Positions 9,886 to 18,436 of a stretch of DNA of 27,407 bases are shown piece by piece. This stretch comes from Isotricha intestinalis. Its lineage: Eukaryota; Ciliophora; Litostomatea; Vestibuliferida; Isotrichidae. The notes under the pieces were generated by a model that was not told the DNA's origin, did not search any database, and worked only from the letters and a program-made list of their open reading frames with translations. A program made the position numbers and the translations under genes. Location: NCBI GenBank assembly GCA_023807065.1, contig JAJJLU010000609.1, forward strand, positions 1 through 27,407, given 5' to 3'. The first letter of the stretch is position 1, and every line of letters starts with the position of its first letter.

Positions 9886-11008
9886 CTTTTATTATTTATT
9901 TTTCTTCTTCTTATTCATCTCAAAAATTCTCATTTTCTTCTTCATTATCTTTCTTTTCTTCATTATCTTCTTTTTCTTTATTATCTTCATTATATTCAAC
10001 ATTTTCATTACTTTCATCTTCGTTATCTTCTCCCTCACTATTTTTATAAATTCACTATCAGCAATTTCATTTTGTTCACTTTCCTTAAAATCCTCTTCAT
10101 CATCTACCAAAAATAAAGAATTAATTTTATGTTTAACAAAAACCTTATCAAGATTCCAATGTTTATCCATTTTACATATTTATTGAATCCTCAATAAAAC
10201 AATATCTTTATCATCATAGCAATAATATATTCAATGATTACTGCATTTCCTATACAAATTTTTTCAAGGATTAAAACTTTTTCTTATATCTAAAATAGTA
10301 TAATACCCTTGTTATCACCAATGATAATAATATTTGATATTTTCTATTTTATTAATTTTATATTTAGCAACTTTTTTATTCAAACTTGGTTTTGGACTTG
10401 CTCTTAAATCATATAATCTAATTTCTCCATTAACTATACTAACATAAATTAATCTCTTATTATTTTTTAATTCATTTAATGAAGTATCATAAATTGGTAT
10501 TCTCAAACCTGATTCATAATGAAGTAAATTATTCCCTTTAAATTCTATTTTTTCCTTTTCTATATTATATAATATCAAAGGTGTATTTTCATACATTAAA
10601 TAAATAATTTCTTTATTATAATTACTTTTTTCTATATTTGAAAGTTGATTTAGATTTTCTATTGGAATATTATTTATTTGATTTAAATATGTTTTCTTTT
10701 GAAAAATTTATTATTTTTTCATTTCCATTTATTAATAAATTTGATTCTTTTAAGTTCTTCATTGTTGAACATATATTTTCATTTTCTTTATTTTTAAAAG
10801 ATGATTATTATTTTTTTTAAATTCCAATTTAAAGTATATGTATCATATTTTGATGTTATATATAAATTAAAAATCTCTTTATTTTTTTCTAAAGGAGATT
10901 TATATATTTTTTTATCTCTATTTCAATTTCCATATTTATTAATTACTCGTTTTGTTTTTGTTGAAGCTAATCTTATTATTCCAAATTCATCTCCTGATAA
11001 AATTTCAT
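9886..11008 (-). pseudogene. WDR74/Nsa1-like WD40 ribosome-assembly factor, broken
   Basis: Starting at the ATG at 11006-11008 and allowing one early frameshift, the minus strand reads SGDEFGIIRLAS and TKRVINKYGN. A TGA and NRDK follow, then EIFNLYITSKYDTYTLNWNLK. Farther on come NGEIRLYDLRASPKPSLNKKV, the GDNKGI and ILDIRKSFNP segments, YYCYDDKDIVLL, FVKHKINSLFLVDDEED, and a strongly acidic, low-complexity tail. This order (GDExG start, xIRLYDxR blade, acidic C-terminus) is that of WDR74/Nsa1, a nucleolar beta-propeller needed for 60S subunit maturation. Nonsense codons interrupt it at GN-NRD, NP-KN, NH-IYY and IQ-ICK, and several frameshifts are needed. Recognition is by motif order; another WD40 protein is possible. 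Confidence 0.6.
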
Positions 11009-11021
11009 TGATAAATATTTA

Positions 11022-11399
11022 AATATTTAAATTGTTATTTAATAAAAAAATTAATTAATATTAAAAATGAATTTGAATTGAACTTAAACGAAGAAAAATT
11101 AAAAGAAATAAAAAAATTGAATTAAAAGAAAAAATCCAAGGAAAGAGATTTTTTCTTTTGAAATTTATATTATAAATTATTTTTCAAATCAAAAACAAAA
11201 TAAATACCCTAATTCATAAATAAAAAACTTTAATCCAAACAGAACAACATAATTAGAAAGAAAAATAAATGGAATTCAAAATTTATCAATTAAATTTATT
11301 AAATAACCCAATTTAAATAAATAAATATAAAAAAGTAATAATATTTCTTAAATTAACAAATATATCATAAATAAGTTAATTGTAAATTAACTATATTTA
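11022..11399. other. AT-rich intergenic spacer between a minus-strand and a plus-strand gene
   Basis: The interval separates the WDR74-like gene and the next gene, which start back to back. It is dominated by A-runs on the plus strand. I see no repeat or conserved box; promoters for both genes would have to lie here. Confidence 0.45.
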
Positions 11400-11419
11400 A
11401 TAAAAAAAAAATATAACAA

Positions 11420-12139
11420 TGAAGCAAAATGAATCAAATGAATTAAAATCAAAGAAAATATTATCAAACACTGATTCAAATATAAATAAAAAAAAACATT
11501 TAATTTAATCAAGATAAATGGAATCAAAGGAAATATTAGAAAAATATAAATATAATCCTCTAACGCCATCTAAATGCAAAAAAGAAAATAAATCTTCCAA
11601 TAATAAATATAAATAGAATGCAAACAAAAAATAAAGAAAAAAATATAATGCTAAATTTATAAAAGTAAAAAGGAATGATTTAGAAAATTTTTTTACCAAA
11701 AAAAAAAAATTAAATCCATTAGAAGGTGAATATGAAGAAATGACATTTAATGAATATTTAAAAATGCAAAGTAGAGATGAACTAAAATTAAAACCTTTAA
11801 GAGGATATTTAAACAGATTTTTTTGATATGATGAAAAAAATAAATAAAATAAGAAATAATGTTATGGAAAAAGAAACAGAACAAATTTTTGATACTGAAG
11901 ATAGATATAATGAAGAATTTCCTAATTTCAGAAAATTTATTTAATAAAAAAATGAATCCAATTTCAGAAAAAGCAAAGAATTAATTAAAATATCAGAAGG
12001 AATTAATTTATAAGAATGTTTTCCAATAAATGAAGATGAATTAAATAATTTATCAAAAAAGAAAAAAAGGAAGAGAAAAAAAATATCAACTGAAAAAGTA
12101 AAAATAGATATAAATATATATAACCATGAACAGAAATAA
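11420..12139 (+). pseudogene. Unknown Lys-rich (nuclear-type) protein gene, interrupted
   Basis: From the ATG at 11420 one frame reads MKQNESNELKSKKILSNTDS, reaches TAA and carries on with protein-like sequence across further TAA and TAG codons. It includes KYKYNPLTPSKCKKENKSS, NPLEGEYEEMTFNEYLK and ELKLKPLRGYLNRFF. A one-base shift near 11820 continues as DMMKKINKIRNNVMEKETEQ, EDRYNEEFPNFRKFI, two TAAs, CFPINEDELNNLSKKKKRKR and an end at TAA near 12139. The KKKKRKRKK run looks like a nuclear or nucleolar signal. No family is recognised. As in the 8564-9578 gene, most interruptions are TAA in contexts that suit Gln. Confidence 0.45.
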
Positions 12140-12256
12140 TAAAAATAATATTTGTTTTAAAAAATAAAAAAAATTAAAATAAATTAATATAAATTAATTT
12201 AAATATTTTTAAAATCAAAATCAAAAAATACTGGAAAAAAGTTATTAAAGAATTAT

Positions 12257-13275
12257 CTATAAAATTCCAAATTTTTGTTCCATTTATTCGAGAAGAAATT
12301 AATATTTTTATCTTCCAAATATAAAAATGATTTTACTTCCTTTATATTAGAAAATATATTATTATTAATTTGATAAGTGTATCTATTAATTCTAATATAT
12401 TAAAATTTGAATTTGAACATTCAATAATATTTCTATTTGATAAATACATTATTTTATTCACAATATTATCTCTTTCAATTATTTTATCTATTCGAAAAGA
12501 GTTTCCTATTTTTTTCCAACATGTTACAAAATTATTATCATCTTTTACATATACATAATTTATATTTAAATTATGAACGTTTGAATTATTTTTTAAAATG
12601 TTTAAATTATTATCATATATAATAATACTTTTATCTCCTAAAACTGATATTATGTAATTATCAGACAATAATGATATAGAATTAATTGATTCTGTATGTG
12701 GTTAAATTGATGTTATATTTTTTAAAGATGATTTTGTTAAATGAACCTTATCTTCATTTATATAATTTATAAAATGGAAACTTTCTAATATTTTTTAATT
12801 CTTTTATATTTTCATTAGTTATATTATCTATAATTATATATAATTCTTTAATTTGATTTTGATTTTCATTTGTTATATTATCTAAAATCACTTATAATTC
12901 TTTAATTTGATTTTTATTTTCATTTGTTATATTTTCTGTAATTATATATAATTCATCAATTTTATGTTTCTTTTCATTAGTTATATTTTCTATTAATTCA
13001 TATAATTCATTAATTTTATTTTGTTTTTCTATATTTTCATTTCTTAATTTCTTCTATTAAACCAATTCTTTTATTTTTTTGTATTTTCTATATTTTCATT
13101 TCTTATATTTTCTATTAAATCATAAAATTCATTATTATTATTTTTGTTTTGATTCTTTTCATTATTATTTTCTATTAAATCATATATATAATTCTTTAAT
13201 TTTATTTGTTTTTTCATAACTAATATTTTCAATTGATCATTTATTTCATTAATTATTTTTTTTATTCATAGTTTC
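12257..13275 (-). pseudogene. Coiled-coil plus WD40-like protein, broken
   Basis: On the minus strand a coiled-coil region built from 18-residue repeats (NITNENxNQIKELYIIxx) runs into a beta-propeller-like part. This has INSISLLSDNYIISVLGDKS then IIIYDNNL, INYVYVKDDNNFVTCW, then VNKIMYLSNRNIIECSNSNF, ending after FLYLEDKNINFF with TAG at 12257-12259. The alternation of S-D-N-xx-I-S and x-I-I-I-Y-D strands every 40 residues or so is typical of degenerate WD40 blades. A frameshift joins the two parts near 12780. A TAA at 12702-12704 and one within a repeat unit (where sister units have TAT, Tyr) interrupt it. A scaffold role is plausible; nothing more specific is supported. Confidence 0.55.
12786..13020 (-). 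repeat. 54-bp tandem repeats encoding an 18-residue coiled-coil unit
   Basis: Four imperfect units spaced exactly 54 bp apart, with the GTTATATT core at 12818, 12872, 12926 and 12980. They encode NITNENxxxIxELYxIxx on the minus strand. An 18-residue period equals one hendecad plus one heptad, which is compatible with a continuous coiled coil. Confidence 0.8.
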
Positions 13276-13389
13276 AATATAAAAATTTTCAATTGATTGA
13301 TTTAATTAATAGAATTTTTCTTCAAAATCATTTTTTAGATTTTTAATCGATTGGCTTAATGTATTCATAGAATTGTCGATAGAATTATC

Positions 13390-13960
13390 ATTTATTTTCT
13401 TTTTTAGGTAAAAAATTAATTTTTGAATCTCCCATTTGACTCATTAATGAATTTTCTTTTTTTAGAAATATAAAATTAACATAAACTAAGAACTCATTTA
13501 CATTATATGATGAATCTGTTAATTCTTTTATATTTCTTTAACATTGAATTATTGAATTTAAATAAGAAGTATCATTAACATTATTGCAGCAATTGGCCAA
13601 GCCAGTATGATGAGGATATGATATTTTTAATATTATTTTTGTTTTTATTTTTTTCTTTTATGTTTATTCTTATTTGATCGTAACAGGACTATTAATCATT
13701 GTTTTATAATTAGCAGCCAAATCAACATTTTTATAGTTTTGATTTAATAAATTGTTTTTATTTTGAATTATTATATTATTAGAATTGGTTCTTTTATGAT
13801 TATTTATATTATAGTTAAAAGGTTGTTGAAAATTATTATTTATTTGATTATTGAGCAATTTTTTATTTATGTTATTGTTATTTGCATTATTAAATAATTA
13901 TTAGGCTGATAATTTATATTTTTCTCTTTATTAATATTATTTTTATTATTGTTAATATTA
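13390..13960 (-). pseudogene. Asn-rich segment plus USP-like (deubiquitinase) N-terminal fragment
   Basis: On the minus strand, Asn-rich low-complexity sequence (13670-13930, including MLNNQINNNFQQPFNYNINN) is followed after a frameshift by YPHHTGLANCC. Then come NVNDTSYLNSIIQC, a TAA, RNIKELTDSSYNVNEFLVYV and MSQMGDSKINFLPKKENK, ending in TGA. The GLAN...NDTSYLNSIIQC pattern resembles the Cys box of ubiquitin-specific proteases (GLxNxGNTCYxNSxLQxL), with Ser in place of the catalytic Cys and two extra residues. The fragment is short and could be the N-terminal part of the coiled-coil/WD40 gene downstream. The USP assignment is tentative, and the enzyme would be inactive. Confidence 0.4.
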
Positions 13961-13966
13961 GATTTA

Positions 13967-14503
13967 TTAAAAGGTGTTCTCGTTGAGAGTTAGTTGCCAT
14001 CCGGGTTGTAGCATAAAGACCACATCTCCAGTATGGTGTTTGCAATGCATAGAACTGAGCATTAAATTTGAAGATACTTGTCCAAAAAATATAGATATAG
14101 ATACTTCTGTGGATGAAGCTAATTTCAAAGTGAAAAAATCACTATATACTTCTTCTAATAAATTCTTGTTTATTGAAAGTTATAGGTGTAATCGTAGTTT
14201 AATTGATTTTTACTTGTCCTTGCTCTTAAATTTTGATATTGAAATAGATTTTATTTCTAATGAACTGTTCCCATATTTATTAGATAATTTAAGTCTGAAT
14301 TTTTCTCCTCCTATTGATATTTTAATTATTTGTCTTAAGGAATTATTAGATAATTCTTTAGATAACTTTGATTCTTTTGTTATTAAAATAGGGCTATTAG
14401 CCCATGTTGTATAGAATAAATTAGAATCCATTTTCATAACTATAAAATTCATAATTAAAAATAATTCTAATATAAAAAATAAGCAATTTCTAATAATTAC
14501 CAT
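13967..14503 (-). pseudogene. SGNH/GDSL-type hydrolase N-terminal domain, truncated, bacterial-like
   Basis: From the ATG at 14501-14503 there is a signal-peptide-like N-terminus (MVIIRNCLFFILELFLIMNF). Then come TTWANSPILI and SLRQIIKISIGGEKFRLKLS with SNKYGNSSLEIKSI. After two frameshifts the sequence goes on with ITFNKQEFIRR, YSDFFTLKLASSTEVSISIF and a Met/Cys-rich end, with TAA at 13967-13969. The W-x-SP, SLRQ-GG-xRxxLSN-xG, TFN and SDxxxLxL order is that of the N-terminal beta domain of secreted bacterial SGNH esterases. The catalytic GDS(L) domain is absent. Part of it (13980-14060) is far less AT-rich than its surroundings, consistent with transfer from a bacterium. The start lies 34 bp from the internal telomeric palindrome. 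The family call is good; it is surely non-functional as an esterase. Confidence 0.65.
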
Positions 14504-14537
14504 TTTATTTAAATATGGTTAATATTTAATTATTTTA

Positions 14538-14563
14538 GGGATTGGGCCCAATCCCCAATCCCC
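14538..14563. repeat. Internal head-to-head telomeric repeat junction
   Basis: GGGATTGGG (14538-14546) meets CCCAATCCCCAATCCCC (14547-14563). The central 18 bases form a perfect palindrome, and the right arm is a clean stretch of the same CCCCAAT repeat found at base 1. The orientation is right end joined to left end, as when two chromosome ends are fused. Such G/C-rich sequence is otherwise almost absent from the window, so chance is very unlikely. Confidence 0.92.
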
Positions 14564-14627
14564 AAAATAATTAAATTAAATATATCCATGTAATTTAAAT
14601 GTTTTAATAATTTTTTTATTATTTTTA

Positions 14628-17252
14628 ATGGGTAATGCTACTAAAATAATGAAATTAAAACCTCATTTAGAACCTAGAAAAAATATTGAATTTGGAGGTT
14701 TATTAGAAGAAAAAATGATAGAGAAATTTAATTCATTCGATATTATATGGTATGCTCCTTTAAAATCTGAAAAACTAGAAGAATGTAGAGCATTTACGAA
14801 TGTAGATGTTATAAAGATTTCTGAAGAAAAAGAATTAAATTCAATAATTTCAAAAGATTCAATAGATTATTCAATTATAATAACTACAGGAGCATTTGCT
14901 GAAAAAACAATTCCTATAATTTTAGATAAAAAGTCTTTTTTTGAATTTCTTAAAATTAAAATTTTTATATATTGTATGAATAAAGATTACCACCAAAAAT
15001 GGTCTAAAAAATATAATTCAATTTTAGGAGTCTTTACCCATCCCGCAGAAATTTTTCAATTATTATTGAAATTTCAAGCTCAGGGATTGAATATTCCTTT
15101 GTTCAGTTATAATATAATATATATGAAAGAATTTAATTTCAATTATTATAATAGTCTGTCAGACGTTGAAGTTTTGTTAAATAAAAATAATTTTTCTTTA
15201 AAATTGAATACATATGAAAAATTTTGTGTTAATACTCTTAATCATTTTTTAAAAGTTAGCATAGGTAGAGGCTATTATTTTGATTATTTTAGATTGGATG
15301 CAGTAAAAATATTAGAATTATTTTATGGAAAAGATATTGCTGAAATTCCATTAGCAATTTCTCATATTTTTCACGGTATATTTGACAAAGCTCCTATTGA
15401 ACTTACTAATATTATTATGGGATTAACTTTACTTTCTTTGTATTTTTCAAAATTTCCTTATTTATTTGGCATTTTAAAATATAAAGAAGTTGAAGAATTA
15501 TTAGGCCGGGGCATAACTATAGATGAAATAAGAAATGATTATAAAGAACTCCATGATCTTCATTTGTTAACTCTAATGAAGAAATTAAACGAAGAAAAAG
15601 TTTCTATTTTAGAAGAATCTATTCATCTTAAATTTTTACATTCTTTTTTAATTAAGGTTTTGAAAAAATTCAATTCTTTATTTAATTTTAGAAGAGATCA
15701 ATATCATAAATATCCTACTATGATTAATTATTTAATGGATTTAGATTTTTGCTTGAAATTATTTTTAGTAAATATTTATACCAATTTTAAGACTAAGGAA
15801 TATAAAACTAAATACCATAGTGCTCTTAATGTAGTTGATAAAAGATTTGCAATCTTTATGACTTATCTTTATTTATATTCTTATAAAAAAGAGGTTTTAA
15901 AAACTATCTCTGAAGAAGATTTAAATATTTTAAATCAAACTCTTAAAATAAGGGATTTTATTGTTATTGGAAATGAAGCTTTTAATAAAATGATAAAAAA
16001 TAATGAACAATTTTTTGCTCATAAAAAAATAGCTTATTTGTCAATTTCTCAAATAAGAGAATATTTAAATAAGAAAAAAGATGTGAAATATAGAAATTTC
16101 ACTTACTTTGTAATAATTGAAAATAAAGAAGCAGAAAATTTATATAAAGAATTATATTCTATAAGAGATGATTTCGGTTTGATTTTATCTTTTATTATTT
16201 ATGTTAAAGATGAAAAAATTCTTATTAATAAAATACCTTTCCAAGATAAGGACCATTTACCTATTTTCATAGCTAAAGATATAAATGAAATTATAAATTA
16301 TATTAATTGCCAAGAAAATTTAACTTGTTTATTTAATTTTATAAATCACTCTTCTAATATAATGAATAAAATTGAGTATTTATCATCATTAAAAAAAATA
16401 ATAATCATTCCTAAGGTTGAGTTAGAAGACAATGATCAATTTGATAAGTTTAGTACTGAAGATGGTTGGGAATTAGTTGATTCTGTTTCTAAGGAATTAT
16501 TTAAGAAAACAATTTTGGGTTTTTACGGAAAAAACAATTTTTTAATTGATAATATGAGAATTAACATTTATGAAATCTTTAAAAAAAATAAAATTGAATC
16601 ATTATTTTATGATACGTATTGTAAATATTTCTGTTTTGTTTTATATCCTGAATTAGATTGTAGACCTATCAATATAATAATAAAGCACTTCTGCTATGCA
16701 TACACTCTAGATGAGGGAAAAAATAGCTTTTTTTATTTGATGAATAAAGAGTTAAAAAGTGGAGATATTTTACAAATTGAAAAATACTTTGAAATCATTC
16801 AAATGATTAATTTTGCAATGGAAATGAAAATGATCAGATCCTATGGAGGAGAACTTTATAGAGCTACGAAAATTCCACAAAATTTTATTGAAACAAAAAT
16901 AATAGTTGGTAAGGTTTTAACAAATCTAAGCTTTTGTTCATCTAGTAAATCTAGGAAAGAAGCTGAAAAATTTTTAGCTGATCCTTATAGAAATGTTTTA
17001 TTTTTGATTGAAACCAAAAAAAATAATATTGATATAGATATTGAAGGAATTTCAAAATTTGGAAATGAACAAGAAGTTTTATTTACCCCTTATTCTAAAT
17101 TTTTAATCAAAAATATTGATAAAAAAATATTTATGAATAAAGAAATTTATGAAGTAAGAGTTGAAGCATTGGATGAAAATCATGAAAGAGATAACATTAA
17201 TTCAATTTCTTTGGATTTTGATTCATTCTTTCATATAATGGAAATGAAATGA
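14628..17252 (+). CDS. Large protein with C-terminal mono-ADP-ribosyltransferase domain
   Basis: An intact 874-residue protein. The C-terminal 140 residues carry the R-S-E signature of arginine-type mono-ADP-ribosyltransferases: Arg745 in LYRAT, the FCSSS box at 769-773, and E814-Q-E816 in NEQEVLF followed by TPYSKFLI. Such enzymes move ADP-ribose from NAD+ to protein side chains. Near residues 30-150 an alpha/beta segment (FDIIWYAPL, SIIITTGAF, IKIFIYCMN, ILGVFTHPAE) resembles a receiver-like Rossmann module. A second such module may lie near 470-570 (YFVIIENKEA, IIYVKDEKI, LPIFIAKDI). The long middle is helical and unrecognised. MGNATK at the N-terminus could be myristoylated. There is no signal peptide, so it is probably intracellular signalling or stress-related. 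The start lies 64 bp after the internal telomeric tract and the stop is TGA. Confidence 0.75.
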   Translation: MGNATKIMKLKPHLEPRKNIEFGGLLEEKMIEKFNSFDIIWYAPLKSEKLEECRAFTNVDVIKISEEKELNSIISKDSIDYSIIITTGAFAEKTIPIILDKKSFFEFLKIKIFIYCMNKDYHQKWSKKYNSILGVFTHPAEIFQLLLKFQAQGLNIPLFSYNIIYMKEFNFNYYNSLSDVEVLLNKNNFSLKLNTYEKFCVNTLNHFLKVSIGRGYYFDYFRLDAVKILELFYGKDIAEIPLAISHIFHGIFDKAPIELTNIIMGLTLLSLYFSKFPYLFGILKYKEVEELLGRGITIDEIRNDYKELHDLHLLTLMKKLNEEKVSILEESIHLKFLHSFLIKVLKKFNSLFNFRRDQYHKYPTMINYLMDLDFCLKLFLVNIYTNFKTKEYKTKYHSALNVVDKRFAIFMTYLYLYSYKKEVLKTISEEDLNILNQTLKIRDFIVIGNEAFNKMIKNNEQFFAHKKIAYLSISQIREYLNKKKDVKYRNFTYFVIIENKEAENLYKELYSIRDDFGLILSFIIYVKDEKILINKIPFQDKDHLPIFIAKDINEIINYINCQENLTCLFNFINHSSNIMNKIEYLSSLKKIIIIPKVELEDNDQFDKFSTEDGWELVDSVSKELFKKTILGFYGKNNFLIDNMRINIYEIFKKNKIESLFYDTYCKYFCFVLYPELDCRPINIIIKHFCYAYTLDEGKNSFFYLMNKELKSGDILQIEKYFEIIQMINFAMEMKMIRSYGGELYRATKIPQNFIETKIIVGKVLTNLSFCSSSKSRKEAEKFLADPYRNVLFLIETKKNNIDIDIEGISKFGNEQEVLFTPYSKFLIKNIDKKIFMNKEIYEVRVEALDENHERDNINSISLDFDSFFHIMEMK

Positions 17253-17320
17253 ATATAAAAATAATATTTTTAAAAAAAGCTTCCATTTTAAAAAACTATA
17301 TTTCATAAATAAATAAAATT

Positions 17321-18348
17321 TTATGAATTTATTAAAACAAAAAGATTAATAAATTTATATGAAGGTTGGGGATGGGGATAAGGATTGGGTGTTATTTTAT
17401 ATTCTTCTTCATTTTTTATCATCAATTTTTTGAAGAAAACTTCTTCTTTGATAAACATAATTATTAATAAAGGAATTTCTAAAGAAATTGTATTAATATC
17501 ATCAGAAGAAATTGTTCTATTTATTTTTTGAATAAATGTTATATCTTCTTTATTTTCTGTAATCAATCTTTTCATTAATTTTACTAAATTATTCTTTTTT
17601 TTTTGTGTAAATAATTCATCTTTTGTTATAAAATTATTTATTATATCTAATTTCAAATTGACTTTTTTATATTTTTTTGAAGTTGAATTTAAACTTTTAC
17701 TTAATTTAGGTTTGAATGAATAATTCATTTCTTTTTTTTTTTTATTAAATCTTTCTTCTTCTAATTTTTAACTTTTAATATTTTTTGATCTTTACATATA
17801 TGATATAAATTAATAAACAATTTTAAATTTTTATTTTCTGTTAAAGAATTTTTTTATAATTAGGACTGTTTATATTTTTCCTTTTTTTGTAATAATCTTT
17901 TTTTTGATGTTTTATTTTGTTTTATTAATTTTTTATTTATTTTTTCTGAATTTTTATCTAATTTATGTTTAAAAGAAACATTATAATATGAATTTGAATT
18001 ATTTTTTTCTTGTAATCATTATTATAATTATTATTATTGAATTGAAAAAATATTGTTTTGATTTTATTAAAAATAACTCTTTATTTAATTTTTTGATGTT
18101 TTACTTAATGAAATTGTAGTCATACTTGCATTAATAATATTTTTTTTATTAAAATTATATGATTTAGTAATTCCGTTGATATACTTTTTTTCTAAATTTA
18201 TTTTGAAATTTTTATTATCAAAGTTTTTATTTATTATATTATTATCTTCTATATTATCTTTTGAATTAATACTTTGTTCTATAATTGAAAAAGATGATAA
18301 ACATTCTTTTAGTCTTAAACCAATATTACTTGAAGATAAATTATTCAT
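17321..18348 (-). pseudogene. Unknown ciliate-type basic protein with an FKPK motif, broken
   Basis: The minus strand starts MNNLSSSNIGLRLKECLSSF at 18348 and stays open to 18085. It continues through shifted frames (SNSYYNVSFKHKLDKNSEK; KNLKLFINLYHICKDQKILK) and ends in a 135-codon open stretch, 17728-17321, containing NYSFKPKLSKSLN, LVKLMKRLITENKED and FIQKINRTISSDD. The C-terminus is Pro-rich (ITPNPYPHPQPSY) because it crosses a G-rich tract. Ciliate cytoskeletal proteins often carry FxPKxN motifs after a basic helical stretch, and SFKPKLSK resembles one. Function is unknown. The tail after IKNEEEYK may not belong to the original gene. Confidence 0.4.
17364..17389. repeat. Degenerate G-rich, telomere-like tract
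   Basis: On the plus strand the stretch reads GGTTGGGGATGGGGATAAGG followed by ATTGGG. It is built from GGGGAT and ATTGGG pieces of the ATTGGGG telomeric strand, in the orientation of a right-hand chromosome end. It lies 112 bp after the stop of the ADP-ribosyltransferase gene. It is shorter and more degenerate than the arrays at 1 and 14538. Confidence 0.5.
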
Positions 18349-18436
18349 TTATTAAAAAAAAATAAATTAATTTTTATTATATTAAATAAAAAAAAAAAAA
18401 CTCTTTTGTTCAAAAAGAAAAATAAAAAAAATATAT

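Noticed and set aside
9861..10049. Ser/Phe-rich plus-strand frame
   Set aside because: It is the antisense of the acidic low-complexity tail of the WDR74-like gene.
10638..11022. Plus-strand hydrophobic frames
   Set aside because: They are antisense to the N-terminal half of the WDR74-like gene, which has recognisable motifs.
11387..11699. Two minus-strand Leu/Phe/Tyr-rich frames
   Set aside because: They are antisense shadows of the Lys-rich plus-strand gene at 11420.
12786..13020. CRISPR-like array
   Set aside because: The units are contiguous 54-bp coding repeats without unique spacers, in a eukaryotic coiled-coil gene.
13974..14414. 146-codon plus-strand frame with several Cys
   Set aside because: It is the antisense shadow of the SGNH hydrolase remnant, whose minus-strand motifs (SLRQ, GG, LSN, SD) are convincing.
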